Assembly: GCA_017983675.1 (NCBI GenBank)
Contig: JAGOAZ010000013.1
Span: 28,369-78,998, forward strand
Origin: Fluviicola sp.
Lineage (GTDB): Bacteria > Bacteroidota > Bacteroidia > Flavobacteriales_D > Crocinitomicaceae
Length of the DNA: 50,630 nt
Reading direction: 5' to 3'
Below are positions 16,434 to 26,500 of the stretch, piece by piece. The notes below the pieces were generated by a model, which did no database searches, had not been told where the DNA came from, and saw nothing but the letters and a program-made list of their open reading frames with translations. Made by a program: the position numbers and the translations under genes. The first letter of the stretch is position 1. The number at the start of each line of letters is the position of its first letter.

Positions 16434-17599
16434 CAATCAAGGTATGGCTTTAATTGGTCTAAGGCATTCGTTTTTGTCCCGATTTGCAAAATATATTCTT
16501 GCGCTTTTTGATAATTGTCCGTTTGTTGCGTAAGTGCATATCGATTTTTAAGCGTTACAAGAAAAGGAATGTAGTTCATCAATAAGGGATTATTCAATGC
16601 TTGATCCGTAATGTTTTTCAATTCTGAATCAAACAATTGTTCATTAATCCCTGCACTATTAATCGGTATTTCTAAATCATTCTGAATAAAATTGGTGAAC
16701 TGCAAGGTCAATCCCGAAACGACAAAATCAGCACTGTATTTTTCATAATATGCTTTCGGAACAGTTAAACTGATGTTGTAGGGGCGTGAACGGTTTTCAG
16801 CAATATAGTGCTCAAAAAAAGTAGTGTTGACAATTTCTTGGTTTGGAATGTATTGCTGTGAATTCAACGCTTTTCGATAGTGTTCAGCTTGTAATAACCA
16901 CAAATTGATCAGATTCGTTCGGTTTCCAGTTTGTTGTTTCACATAATAAACGGGCAAGAAATCAGAAAATCCATGAACGATCAAGGTGCCTGAGCCGCAC
17001 GAAGCCAATAAATCACGCGCATAGTTGAGTTGAAACGGCGTAATACTTTGGTCATTTACCATTTCTCCGACCAAACTATCCGCATTATTCCATTGTTCTT
17101 GCAAATAAAAGTGACTGAACAAATAATTTCGGACGTCTTCATGAGTTGGCTTCAATTTAGCAGCTTCTTTCAATAATGAGATGGAATTTGGATCAAATGG
17201 GTCAAGAACATATTGATAAAAATAACTTTCAAAACTTGTGGGCAAATTTTGCGCAAAAAAATCCCGCGCTGCTTCCATTTTTTGCAGCTGAACTGTTGAC
17301 GGTCCACGCTGTGTTGTAGCTGTTTTTATTGCTTGAAAAGTCTGCGAGAATTGTGTGTTGTAAAACGAAACTTGGGCAGCGAATTGCTCTTTTTTCTGAA
17401 AGCTTGTCTCCTTTTTCTTAGAGGTGAATTCTGATTTAATGATTGCTTGTTCTTCAATTGAAGCAGGTGTTACACTAAAAGAATCTAACACAATAACTTT
17501 GTTTGATTCAACAACTATTCCATTATTGGTTGGAGTTGGTGCTTGTCCCATGCCAATAAAAGAAACGAAAAGTAACAAACTTGTTAAAAACCAATTCAT
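16433..17599 (-). CDS. Exported protein of unknown function in the sigma operon
   Basis: 388 residues from the ATG at 17599, which starts a clean signal peptide (MNWFLTSLLLFVSFIGMGQ). An upstream TTG start at 17644 would bury that signal. The body is helix-rich with a TPR-like feel (LLKEAAKLKPTHEDVRNYLF, then EQWNNADSLVGEMV), which would suit protein-protein contacts, but no family is recognised. Its stop overlaps the sigma gene start by one base (TGATG), so an exported protein, the sigma factor and its membrane partner are made from one message. A role in sensing envelope state is possible but inferred only from this arrangement. Confidence 0.75.
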   Translation of the reverse strand: MNWFLTSLLLFVSFIGMGQAPTPTNNGIVVESNKVIVLDSFSVTPASIEEQAIIKSEFTSKKKETSFQKKEQFAAQVSFYNTQFSQTFQAIKTATTQRGPSTVQLQKMEAARDFFAQNLPTSFESYFYQYVLDPFDPNSISLLKEAAKLKPTHEDVRNYLFSHFYLQEQWNNADSLVGEMVNDQSITPFQLNYARDLLASCGSGTLIVHGFSDFLPVYYVKQQTGNRTNLINLWLLQAEHYRKALNSQQYIPNQEIVNTTFFEHYIAENRSRPYNISLTVPKAYYEKYSADFVVSGLTLQFTNFIQNDLEIPINSAGINEQLFDSELKNITDQALNNPLLMNYIPFLVTLKNRYALTQQTDNYQKAQEYILQIGTKTNALDQLKPYLD

Positions 17600-17674
17600 A
17601 AACGCATTTTTAATGCAGTACAACTTAATCCGAAAAACGTTCAATAAAGATAAGGAAGAGTTTGCGGAAACGCG

Positions 17675-18361
17675 TTAATTGATTGCAAATAAAAAGCGAT
17701 TAGGAGAAACCAACGCAGTTTTTACTGCAAACATAACAATGCCGGCAGTGTTTTTTACACCTAGTTTCGCCATGATGTTTTTGCGGTGTGTATTGATGGT
17801 ATGATTACTCAAAAACAGTTGTTCAGCTATTTGTCCGTTTGTCAATCCTTCTGAAATTAAAATGATAATTTCCGTTTCACGATCACTTAAACTCACTGGT
17901 TCACACGAGAAAGCATCCAACTCAATGTCTTCAACATCAATTGCTGCGTCGCGAATTGTTTCAAGGATTTGACCACAGAAAAACTTTTTTCCATTACACG
18001 TTTCTTTTATTGCATCAATGATTTCTTGTGAATCGCAATCTTTTTTAACGTAACTCTTCACGCCCAATCGCAAGGCATTGACCAATGTTTGTGCTGATTG
18101 TTCTGGTGTTATCGCTACAATATTCGTTGCAGGTTTTTTCTTGATTAATTTGGCGATGACATCGATTGAAAAACCCTTAGATGTGAAATCAATTAAGACA
18201 ACAGAAGCGTCAAACGAACGGTTCAAAGCAAGTAATTCCTCGTCCGATTTCGCTTCACCAACAATTTGAATATTTTTATCAGTAGAAAGTAAGGTTCTCA
18301 AACCAATACGGACAATTTCATTACTATCTGCTAAAATAACACGCATCTTATTTAGATTCAT
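17675..18361 (-). CDS. LuxR/NarL-type response regulator
   Basis: 228 residues: an N-terminal receiver domain (Asp12 in the acidic pocket, phospho-acceptor Asp58 in VVLIDFT, Thr85 and the Lys106-Lys107 pair) and a C-terminal LuxR helix-turn-helix (LSDRETEIIILISEGLTNGQ, then ISNHT-like SNHTINTHRKNIMAKLGV, about residues 155-215). It would bind DNA as a phosphorylated dimer. No histidine kinase gene is present nearby, so the partner is elsewhere. It lies 75 bp upstream of the exported protein that opens the sigma operon and on the same strand. A TACTTTTG element lies just upstream (18373-18380). Confidence 0.9.
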   Translation of the reverse strand: MNLNKMRVILADSNEIVRIGLRTLLSTDKNIQIVGEAKSDEELLALNRSFDASVVLIDFTSKGFSIDVIAKLIKKKPATNIVAITPEQSAQTLVNALRLGVKSYVKKDCDSQEIIDAIKETCNGKKFFCGQILETIRDAAIDVEDIELDAFSCEPVSLSDRETEIIILISEGLTNGQIAEQLFLSNHTINTHRKNIMAKLGVKNTAGIVMFAVKTALVSPNRFLFAIN

Positions 18362-18372
18362 TCAAAACAAGA

Positions 18373-18380
18373 CAAAAGTA
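18373..18380 (-). promoter_or_regulatory. Candidate -7 element of the response regulator gene
   Basis: On the minus strand this reads TACTTTTG (TAnnTTTG), 11 bp before the ATG at 18361. No clear TTG box is seen at the usual distance and the leader would be extremely short, so this is weak. Confidence 0.3.
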
Positions 18381-18471
18381 AAGAAAAAATGAATGGAATT
18401 AACTCATTCCTACAAATAGTTTAACAACATTCTTTCAAACTGTTTATAAAGTAAGAAAAAGCTCGTTTTTG

Positions 18472-19542
18472 TTAATGAAATTTATCAGAAAACAAATGAA
18501 TTTCTTTGTTGTTAAACGGAAGTTTTTTAATTGTTAACGATTTGATTTTCAATAATTTATTGTTTAATTTCAATGTGTTTTGTGAAAAGTTGATGGAGCC
18601 TAATGCAAAGCGACAAAACACCTTGTTTCCTGATACAATGCGATAATCGGTGAACTGATTTGTTTTATCAGCTAGAATAATGTAATTCATTGGATGGACA
18701 AAGACATAGTTAAATTGTTCGTGGCCAATAATCTCAAATGCGTTGTCTGTGTAATGAAATTGCTGTTTGTTATCCCGTTCCACTTTTTTAGGGGAAACCA
18801 CTTCCACAACTAATAAAACCACAAGTAAATACGCAACAAGGTGTTTTCGTTGAAATGAAAGTGCTTTTTTGTCTTTAGGTAGTGCAAGAAGTTGTTGCCA
18901 TTGTTCAATAAAGAAAAATTGATAAATCAGCGCGAAAAGGAGTAAACTTCCCGACAATCCTTTTACGGAAATATCAAATGACAAGTTGATTAGGAAGATA
19001 AATCCAAAAATGAACACACTCAAAAGTGCACCAATGAATCGCGTGCGTTTTAGTAATAAAAGAAGTGCAGTAATTAGTTCAATTATACCGAGGACAAATG
19101 AAAAAAGTGGTGCGCTGCCAGCTAATGACCAAAAAACGATGTCTTTTGAAAGTTTTCCTAATGGCGTGTATAAAATATTGGAACTAGGCGGATAAAATTG
19201 CACGCCATTTAATTTGTACCAACCGTATGAAACCAAATAAAACACCAAAAGTGCGCGTAACAACTGTTGTAGTGCGTTACTAACAGAATATTTTGTTCGG
19301 TTTGCAATTAATTTTAGAAGTGGTTCACTAATTATTCCGAGTAGCAAACAACTTACACAGATGACAAAATACCCTGTTGTATCTGTTTCAAAAATTAAGG
19401 TTGGATCGATTTTGCGGAACAAGAAATAAAATGGCTGTTGAACCGATTTAAAAAACCAGTCCAACAAACCATAGTCAAAAGGCATTAATAATATCCACCA
19501 GCCAATAAAACCAAGTGTTACACGTGTTATATAATTGGTCAT
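18472..19542 (-). CDS. DoxX-like polytopic membrane protein
   Basis: 356 residues with several membrane segments in the first two thirds (for example FVICVSCLLLGII, LLRALLVFYLVSYGW, FVLGIIELITALLLLL, LLSVFIFGFIFLI and LVAYLLVVLLVVEVV) and a soluble C-terminal part of about 105 residues. The YGWYKLNGVQF segment followed by a GIIELITALLLL helix resembles DoxX-type proteins of Bacteroidota, whose biochemical role is mostly undefined. The neighbouring exported gene ends 9 bp upstream, so the two are probably one transcription unit. Family assignment is by resemblance only. Confidence 0.55.
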   Translation of the reverse strand: MTNYITRVTLGFIGWWILLMPFDYGLLDWFFKSVQQPFYFLFRKIDPTLIFETDTTGYFVICVSCLLLGIISEPLLKLIANRTKYSVSNALQQLLRALLVFYLVSYGWYKLNGVQFYPPSSNILYTPLGKLSKDIVFWSLAGSAPLFSFVLGIIELITALLLLLKRTRFIGALLSVFIFGFIFLINLSFDISVKGLSGSLLLFALIYQFFFIEQWQQLLALPKDKKALSFQRKHLVAYLLVVLLVVEVVSPKKVERDNKQQFHYTDNAFEIIGHEQFNYVFVHPMNYIILADKTNQFTDYRIVSGNKVFCRFALGSINFSQNTLKLNNKLLKIKSLTIKKLPFNNKEIHLFSDKFH

Positions 19543-19551
19543 TTTGGCTAT

Positions 19552-20040
19552 TTATTGAGCTATTTTTTGTTCTTTAAAAAAAGATTCAATGATTTTTGTG
19601 GTCAATAATCCTGCACTAACAAAAATTAAAATAAACAACAAGCTGCTACTTTTCTTTTTATTCAAAGGTTTTGCATCCCGTTTGTTAATTGGCTTTGCCT
19701 CTTGAGTTTGGGGTTGAATGTGTTGCGTAGAATCAAAAATAATAGGTTTGTGGTAAACTTTCGAAAGTGAATCCCTTAAATCAGCAGGAACTTGATTCAA
19801 TTTTAATTTCACGGTATCAAGTTCATACAAAGTATGCCCAAAACCATACTTTTTTACAAAAGTTGAGTCGTTTATAATCTGAATTTGTTGAATTTCAGGT
19901 GCAACCATTCCAAAGTTAGCACTTGGATCTATTTCATAAGTTGATTCATTTCCTGAATGACTCTTGTGAGCAATTAAAGGAGTTTGAGCAAAGATTGTTA
20001 ACGAACAACTTGCTGCGAAAAGTAAGCATATTTTTTTCAT
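19552..20040 (-). CDS. Exported or membrane-anchored protein of unknown function
   Basis: 162 residues with an N-terminal signal peptide (LLFAASCSLTIFAQ) and a C-terminal membrane helix (SSLLFILIFVSAGLLTTKII, about residues 132-151) followed by a short charged tail. This gives a periplasmic domain of about 105 residues held by the C-terminal anchor. No known domain. It lies 9 bp ahead of the DoxX-like gene on the same strand and probably shares its transcript. Confidence 0.65.
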   Translation of the reverse strand: MKKICLLFAASCSLTIFAQTPLIAHKSHSGNESTYEIDPSANFGMVAPEIQQIQIINDSTFVKKYGFGHTLYELDTVKLKLNQVPADLRDSLSKVYHKPIIFDSTQHIQPQTQEAKPINKRDAKPLNKKKSSSLLFILIFVSAGLLTTKIIESFFKEQKIAQ

Positions 20041-20109
20041 AATAACTGAATTTACTAGCGGTACAACCCACTACTAAAAACGTTCAATGAAAAAAAATAA
20101 AAAATTGAA

Positions 20110-21390
20110 TTAGTTTTCTTCTTCGATCAAGCGAACGAGTACTTTGTCAATACGTGCACCATCCATGTCAACGACTTCCATTTCGAAATTCATCCATGTA
20201 ATGATTTCACCTGTTTCTGGAAGCGAACGACTTTCATTTAATATTAGTCCTCCTAAAGTGGTGAAGTTGATGTTTTCCAAGTGATCTTCTAAATCAAAAT
20301 GTCTAAAAAATTCGGCAATAGGGTATTGTCCATCAATCAACCACGAACCATCTTCCCGTTGAACAAATTCAAATTCTTCCGCGTAAAAGTCGTTAAAGTC
20401 ACCAACCAATGCTTGTAACAAGTCATTCAACGTTACGATTCCTTGCATTTGACCGAACTCATCCATGATGATGCCATAGTGCGTTTTGGTATCTTTAAAG
20501 TGCACCAAAGCTTCATATGCTGAAATCGTTTCTAATAAAAACTGAGGTTTTAACAACAAGCTTTTTAAATCGAAATCGGTATTGTTGATTGTGCGAAATA
20601 AGTCTTTCAGTAAAACGATACCAATAACTTGTTCGCGTTCGTCATCAAATACCGGGTAAATGGAGTGCAATTCTTTTTCAACTTGTTGTCTAACTTCGTT
20701 GACATCGTCGTTGATATCAATGAAAATAACATCATTTCGGTGCGTCATGAGTGAACTAACTGTTCTGTCACCTAAATGAAACACACGTTCCACAATGTCT
20801 TGTTCAATTTCTTGTACTTCACCACCATCAGTCCCTTCTTGGATGATAGCTTTGATTTCCTCTTCGGTTACTTTACTATCCGAAGTAGTTTTGATGCGAA
20901 ATAATCGAATTAAAGAATCGGAAGTAAAAGTCAACAACCAAACAAAAGGAGAGGTAAGCGCTGTTACAAAACGCATTGGACGCGCCATCATTTTTGCAAT
21001 TCCTTCTGGATTAGCTAATCCAATTCGTTTCGGCACTAATTCACCCAAAACGAGTGAGAAAAACGTGATTAAAATAACGACAAACGAAACTGCTAATATA
21101 TTCGCATAATGTGCGAGTGCGGGGAATTGGTTGAAGTATTTTTCAATATCTTCTGTGATTTTCTCACCACTAAAAATCCCCGTTAAAATCCCAATTAATG
21201 TAATTCCAATTTGAACAGTAGATAAAAACCTGTTTGGCGCATTAATTGTTTCAAGTACTATTTTAGCTGCCTTATCGCCACGTTTTGCAGCAGCATCTAA
21301 TTTTGATTTTCGAGCAGAGACTGTAGCAATCTCTGCCATTGAGAAAACACCGTTTAATAAAATCAATAATATGATCAGTAGAATTTCCAT
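20110..21390 (-). CDS. CNNM/HlyC-CorC family membrane protein with CBS domains
   Basis: 426 residues with the standard order: an N-terminal DUF21/CNNM membrane domain (about residues 1-180, beginning LLIILLILLNGVFSMAEIA), a CBS pair (from THRNDVIFIDIND to FGQMQGIVTLNDLL, about residues 210-335) and a C-terminal CorC/HlyC-type domain (ERVQ-like FVQREDGSWLIDGQYPIAEF to the end). Relatives are linked to Mg2+/Co2+ efflux or to magnesium homeostasis, with CBS domains binding nucleotides. The old name 'hemolysin' is not supported. It starts 3 bp after the aminotransferase on the same strand. Confidence 0.85.
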   Translation of the reverse strand: MEILLIILLILLNGVFSMAEIATVSARKSKLDAAAKRGDKAAKIVLETINAPNRFLSTVQIGITLIGILTGIFSGEKITEDIEKYFNQFPALAHYANILAVSFVVILITFFSLVLGELVPKRIGLANPEGIAKMMARPMRFVTALTSPFVWLLTFTSDSLIRLFRIKTTSDSKVTEEEIKAIIQEGTDGGEVQEIEQDIVERVFHLGDRTVSSLMTHRNDVIFIDINDDVNEVRQQVEKELHSIYPVFDDEREQVIGIVLLKDLFRTINNTDFDLKSLLLKPQFLLETISAYEALVHFKDTKTHYGIIMDEFGQMQGIVTLNDLLQALVGDFNDFYAEEFEFVQREDGSWLIDGQYPIAEFFRHFDLEDHLENINFTTLGGLILNESRSLPETGEIITWMNFEMEVVDMDGARIDKVLVRLIEEEN

Positions 21391-21393
21391 TCG

Positions 21394-22590
21394 TTAAATT
21401 CTCCCAGGATAAACTTTTAAAGCTTCTGCTAAACAGACAACAGCTTTTTGAAGCGACTCTTTATTGAGTACATAAGCAATGCGCGCTTCTTGTAATCCAG
21501 CACCAGGTGTTGAATAGAAACCATTCGCAGGAGCCATCATAACCGTTTGACCTTCAAATTCAAAATCTTCTAGCAACCATTGACAAAACTTTTCAGCGTT
21601 ATCAACGGGGAATTTTGCAACACAATAAAAAGCACCACTCGGTTTTGGACAAAATACGCCCGGAATAGCATTTAAGCCATCAACCATAATATTTCTGCGT
21701 TCAACATATTCAGCCACAACATTGTCAAAATAAGATTGAGGTGTGTTCAAAGCAGCTTCCGATGCAATTTGATCAACAGTAGGAGGCGATAAGCGCGCTT
21801 GACCAAATTTCAAGACAGCAGCCATTAGTTCTTTGTTTTTTGTCACCAAAGCTCCAATGCGTGCTCCACACATGGAATAGCGTTTGGAAACAGAATCAAT
21901 CATGATCACGTTTTCTTCGATTCCAGCAAGATTTAATACCGAAAATGGTTGTGCTCCATCGTAGCAAAACTCGCGGTAAACCTCATCGGCAAACAAGAAT
22001 AAGTCGTGTTTTTTTACAATATCTCGTAATTGTTCTAATTCAGACTGTGAATACAAGTAACCTGTTGGATTGCCAGGATTACAAATGACTATTGCTTTCG
22101 TTTTAGCAGTAATTTTTGCTTCAATTTCCGCAACAGGAGGCAATGCAAATCCTGATTCTATCGACGAAGTTACAGGAACAACATTGATACCAGCTGTTAC
22201 TGCAAATCCGTTGTAATTTGCATAAAAAGGTTCAGGAATGATGACTTCATCACCAGGGTTACACGTTGCCATGAATCCAAAAATCAATGCTTCTGAACCA
22301 CCCGTTGTGATCAATATATCTTCAGTATTAACTGGTAAACCACCTTTTTGATACGTTTCAGCTAATTTCACACGGTAGCTTTCAAATCCAGCTGAATGCG
22401 AGTATTCGATTACTTTGTGATCAAAGTTTTTGATTGCATCTAGTGCTACTTGGGGTGTTTCGATATCTGGTTGACCGATGTTTAAATGATATACGGTTTT
22501 CCCAGATTTTTTTGCTTTTTCAGCGTAAGGAACCAACTTTCTAATTGGTGAAGCTGGCATGTCAATTGCTTTTTGAGCTATTTTCGGCAT
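21394..22590 (-). CDS. PLP-dependent aminotransferase, fold type I (class I/II)
   Basis: 398 residues covering a complete class I/II aminotransferase. The PLP lysine is Lys236 in SVSKRYSMCGARIG, with the nearby pattern typical of aspartate/aromatic-type aminotransferases; NPGNPTG and DEVYREF carry the Asn and Asp/Tyr contacts of the cofactor, and the N-terminal NIGQPDIETP is a family hallmark. The likely reaction is transfer of an amino group between an amino acid and 2-oxoglutarate; the exact donor (aspartate, aromatic or other) cannot be told from sequence alone. It is followed 3 bp later by the CNNM protein. A TACTTTTG element lies just upstream at 22613. Confidence 0.88.
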   Translation of the reverse strand: MPKIAQKAIDMPASPIRKLVPYAEKAKKSGKTVYHLNIGQPDIETPQVALDAIKNFDHKVIEYSHSAGFESYRVKLAETYQKGGLPVNTEDILITTGGSEALIFGFMATCNPGDEVIIPEPFYANYNGFAVTAGINVVPVTSSIESGFALPPVAEIEAKITAKTKAIVICNPGNPTGYLYSQSELEQLRDIVKKHDLFLFADEVYREFCYDGAQPFSVLNLAGIEENVIMIDSVSKRYSMCGARIGALVTKNKELMAAVLKFGQARLSPPTVDQIASEAALNTPQSYFDNVVAEYVERRNIMVDGLNAIPGVFCPKPSGAFYCVAKFPVDNAEKFCQWLLEDFEFEGQTVMMAPANGFYSTPGAGLQEARIAYVLNKESLQKAVVCLAEALKVYPGRI

Positions 22591-22612
22591 TTTTTCTCGT
22601 TAATTTTAAAAA

Positions 22613-22620
22613 CAAAAGTA
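22613..22620 (-). promoter_or_regulatory. Candidate promoter of the aminotransferase gene
   Basis: On the minus strand TACTTTTG matches TAnnTTTG, and 19 bp upstream lies TTC, one base off the TTG box. It sits 22 bp before the ATG. Confidence 0.45.
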
Positions 22621-22660
22621 CATAGAATGTTGGTAATTTGAATAATATGTTCACTTTTGA

Positions 22661-23449
22661 ATGATGAAGATACAATTTTTTATTCAATTGAGCATCTTGA
22701 TTTTACTAACAAGTTGTGCTGCTAATGATGATAGCAAACGTGAATCAAGTGATTCAGTACATGAAAAGCCTGTTTATAAATCATTGAAAAACAAGGAAAA
22801 AGGAACATCAAAACATGCTTTTCTTTTCAATCAAGGAGATACGTTGGTGCCTGTAGATTTTTATAATCCAGCAATTTATTGGGAATTGAAATATGCGTCA
22901 ACTGATAATTTCATGCACCGACAATTATATGATACATTAGATAAACCGTACATTCAGATTGCAATAGCGCGTAAATTGGCAAAGTGTCAACTGTATTTAA
23001 CATCAATAAATCCAGATTATCACTTGATGGTGTATGATGCGCTTCGACCATTATCTGTTCAATGGCAAATGTGGAACGCTTTGGATACCATTCCAGTAAG
23101 TGAACGCGTTAAGTTTGTCAGTAATCCAGCAAATGGAAGTGTTCATAATTATGGAGCGGCAGTTGATATTACCATTTGTTCGGCATCGAAAAAGCCTTTA
23201 GATATGGGAGCAGGATACGATGATATTCGAAAAATTGCTTACCCAAGTTTGGAAAATGAATTTTTGAAAACAGGAGAATTGAAGGATAAACATATCGCTA
23301 ACCGTCAATTACTTCGCGAAGTAATGCAACAGCAACATTTTCGAAATATCCCGACAGAATGGTGGCATTTTAATGCAGATTCACGAAATGTGATTCGAAC
23401 GAAATATAAAATCATTCAAAAAGAGGGGCTATCAAGCAACTGTCAATAA
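22661..23449 (+). CDS. M15-family D-Ala-D-Ala dipeptidase (VanX-type) lipoprotein
   Basis: 262 residues: a lipobox (LILLTSCAAND), a short linker, and an M15D/VanX-like zinc peptidase domain. The metal ligands of the family are visible as SVHNYGAAVD (His162, Asp169) and EWWH (Glu233 general base, His236). The YDALRP segment carries the conserved Arg. VanX-type enzymes cleave D-alanyl-D-alanine; in cells without vancomycin resistance genes they usually serve peptidoglycan turnover, and nothing here suggests a van cluster. The signal sequence predicts the enzyme sits in the envelope. The gene diverges from the aminotransferase with a 70-bp gap. Confidence 0.88.
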   Translation: MMKIQFFIQLSILILLTSCAANDDSKRESSDSVHEKPVYKSLKNKEKGTSKHAFLFNQGDTLVPVDFYNPAIYWELKYASTDNFMHRQLYDTLDKPYIQIAIARKLAKCQLYLTSINPDYHLMVYDALRPLSVQWQMWNALDTIPVSERVKFVSNPANGSVHNYGAAVDITICSASKKPLDMGAGYDDIRKIAYPSLENEFLKTGELKDKHIANRQLLREVMQQQHFRNIPTEWWHFNADSRNVIRTKYKIIQKEGLSSNCQ

Positions 23450-23488
23450 TACATCAACGTTTAACTGCAAATTGATTAAAATTGTAGT

Positions 23489-23523
23489 TTGTTTTTCTAA
23501 CTAGTTTTATTCATTAAATTTGT
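23489..23523 (+). promoter_or_regulatory. Candidate promoter of the CHU_C/PNGase-like pair
   Basis: TTTG at 23489-23492 and TAAATTTG at 23516-23523 are spaced by 23 bp, at the long end of the Bacteroidota range. The ATG is at 23540. Confidence 0.4.
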
Positions 23524-23539
23524 TGTTAATATATTACTT

Positions 23540-26500
23540 ATGATGTTACTAAAAAAATTAGTGTTTCTTGTTTTATTTATTTCTTCAAATTTATCCTATT
23601 CACAACAATGTAGTTGGTCGGCTGCATATACAGAATCATTTGAATATGCTTCAACAATACCAGGATTGATTCCAGGGACAGTTTACCATAACACACCTCA
23701 ATTTCAGTCGTTTGCAAATTGTGTTCGTTCTGGAAGTAGAGGAATGTACATGAATATTGTTGATGGTTTTTTAGGAATATTATATAGTAAACCGTCTCCT
23801 TCATTATGTATTGGAGCAACTTATCGATTTAAATTTTCAGTCAGAGATGCTTTTTCGAGTTCCAATAATTTAACGTTCCGTTTAATTGACGCCAATAATG
23901 TTGTTTTGCTATCTCAAACGGTCATTACAAATTCGATTTGGCAAGATATTATCATGAACCCAATTATTGCAACAACTCCAATTATTCGTTTTCAGATATC
24001 AACTAACATTCCTGGTGGTACTGGTAATGATGTTGGTTTTGATGATTTGATTATTGAAGTTTGTAATTTTAATAAACTTGGAACTGTTTCACAATGTTCT
24101 CCAAATGGACCTATTAATTTATATGCAGGAAATGCAACAGGAATAGTTTCTCATAATGGTGTTTGGACAGGTCCGTCTGTGCTTCAAAATAGTCATTTAG
24201 GAACATATACTCCGGGAACTAATGTAAGTGGGAATTATACGTATACCTTAGATGGCGGCGGGAATTGTCCAGATTCCATTGCAACAATAGCTGTCTTTGT
24301 AAATGCATTAGCTGTAAATTTAGGACCAGATACAACTGTTTGTGGCAATTCAACGTACACAATGAATCCGGGATCTTCTTACAGTTCCTATTTGTGGCAC
24401 GATGGTACAACAACGCCAACAAAAACAGTGAGTCAAACAGGGACATATCATGTGAAAGTGAGTAATCTTGGTCCAAATACCATTGTAAACAGTGGATTTG
24501 AACAAGGAAATACCGGTTTTACAACATCTTACTTGCCTGGAAATGGGGGATCATGGGGTACACTTTCCAACCCAGGTACATTTGCCATTACAACTTCACC
24601 AAACTTGGTGCACAATAATTTTTCACAATGTCAAGATCACACACCTGCTCCAGGAGTAAATATGTTGGTTGTTAATGGTGCTTCAACACCAAACACACAA
24701 GTTTGGTGTCAAACGGTTGCAATAGAACCTGCAACAACGTATCAATTTGGAACATGGGTAACGTCGGCATTGTCTGATCCAACAGTTGCACAATTACAAT
24801 TTTCAATTAATGGATCGCCTTTAGGAACAGTTTTTTCACCTTCACCAAATGGATGTTCGTGGTCACAATTCACTCAAAATTGGACTTCAGGTTTAGCAAC
24901 TTCTGCTCAGATTTGTATTGTGAATCAAAATACTTCAGGTGGAGGAAATGATTTTGCATTAGATGATATTACTTTTCGACCGATTTGCTTTACTTCAGAT
25001 ACTATTGTTGTTACTTTTAGTCCCAATCCTTCGGTTTTCTTAGGAAATGACGTAACGATTTGTAGTACTGATTCTTTGTTGTTAAATGCCCAAAATACTG
25101 GAAGCACTTATCTTTGGAATACTGGAGCAACGTCACAAACAATTCAAGTTAGCAATCCAGGAACCTATTCAGTAGTGGTTACAAATGCAGCAGGTTGTTC
25201 TGGATCTGATCAATTTAACTTATCAACAGAACAAATTAAATCTGCAGGTAGCGACAGTAGTGCAACTATTTGTGCGACGCAACAGTCTGTTAACTTTTCA
25301 TCTTTACTAAGTTCAAATGCAACAACTGGTGGGAATTGGACTTCAATTAACTTCCTTGGAGTCATTAATCCAAATGGGATAGCTACAATTGCTTCAAATG
25401 TTGGTGTTTTTGATTTTCAATATACCGTTAACGGAATTTTTTGTCCGAATGATGTAGCAGATTTTGAACTGACAGTTCATCAACAACCAGTTGGGATTGC
25501 ATCCAGTACTGTGCAATTTTGTAATACTGCTGGAAGTATCGAATCGTTGGTAGCTAATTTTAATCCTACAGCTGCATCAACGATCGATTGGGCGTATTCT
25601 ACAAATGGACTATCCTTTGCTTTTAATGAAACAACACAACAATTGTCCGTTGGTAATTTGAATGCTGGAACGTATGAAATTCATCAAATTCTAATTGCTG
25701 ATTCGATGTGTATCAATGACACAACAACCGTTACAATAGCTATTACACAAGTTCCTCAAGTTGATTTTTCATCTTCTGTTATTGAAGGTTGTCAACCGTT
25801 AAGTGTTACATTCAATGATTTAACAAATGGTCAGGGTAATTTCACCTATTTGTGGGATTTCGGAAATGGTCAAACAAGTTCGACGGCAAATGGAAACACC
25901 ATTGTTTATCCGCTTGCAGCTTGTTACACCGTTTCATTAACAGTGACAGCAAATAATTTATGTACTGTTACGACGCAAAAGCCGAATATGATTTGTGTAT
26001 ATGAGTTGCCCAATGCTGCGTTTTCGTATGCACCACAACAAGTTTTTTCACACGATCCATCAGTTGAATTTAATAACCTTTCCACGTTAAACGCATCCAA
26101 TTTTTGGAGCTTTGGTGATGGAGATTTTGCTACGAGTGTTGAACCAACTCATATTTATCCCTTAGGAGATGTAGGAGAATATTTGGTACAATTGCAAGTA
26201 ACTACCATTCATGGATGCATTGATACTGTTAGTCATTTGGTTGTTATAAAAGATCAATTGTTGTATTATGTACCAAATACATTTACACCCGATGGTGATG
26301 AAAACAACAATGTCTTCGAGCCAATTGTCTATGCTGGAGTGGATAATGATGACATTTCATTTGAAATTTACAACCGTTGGGGAGAAATGATTTATAAAAC
26401 AACTGATCCAACGGAAGGATGGGACGGAACCTACAAAGGACAAAAATGTCCAGAAGGAACGTACGGTTGGGTTTTACGACTTGGTCTAACAGAAAGTGAC

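Noticed and set aside
20110..21390. Hemolysin
   Set aside because: The domain order is that of CNNM/CorC proteins; the old hemolysin name of the family is not supported by sequence.
22661..23449. Vancomycin resistance gene cluster
   Set aside because: Only a VanX-like dipeptidase is present, with no vanH or vanA-type ligase; a role in cell-wall turnover is more likely.
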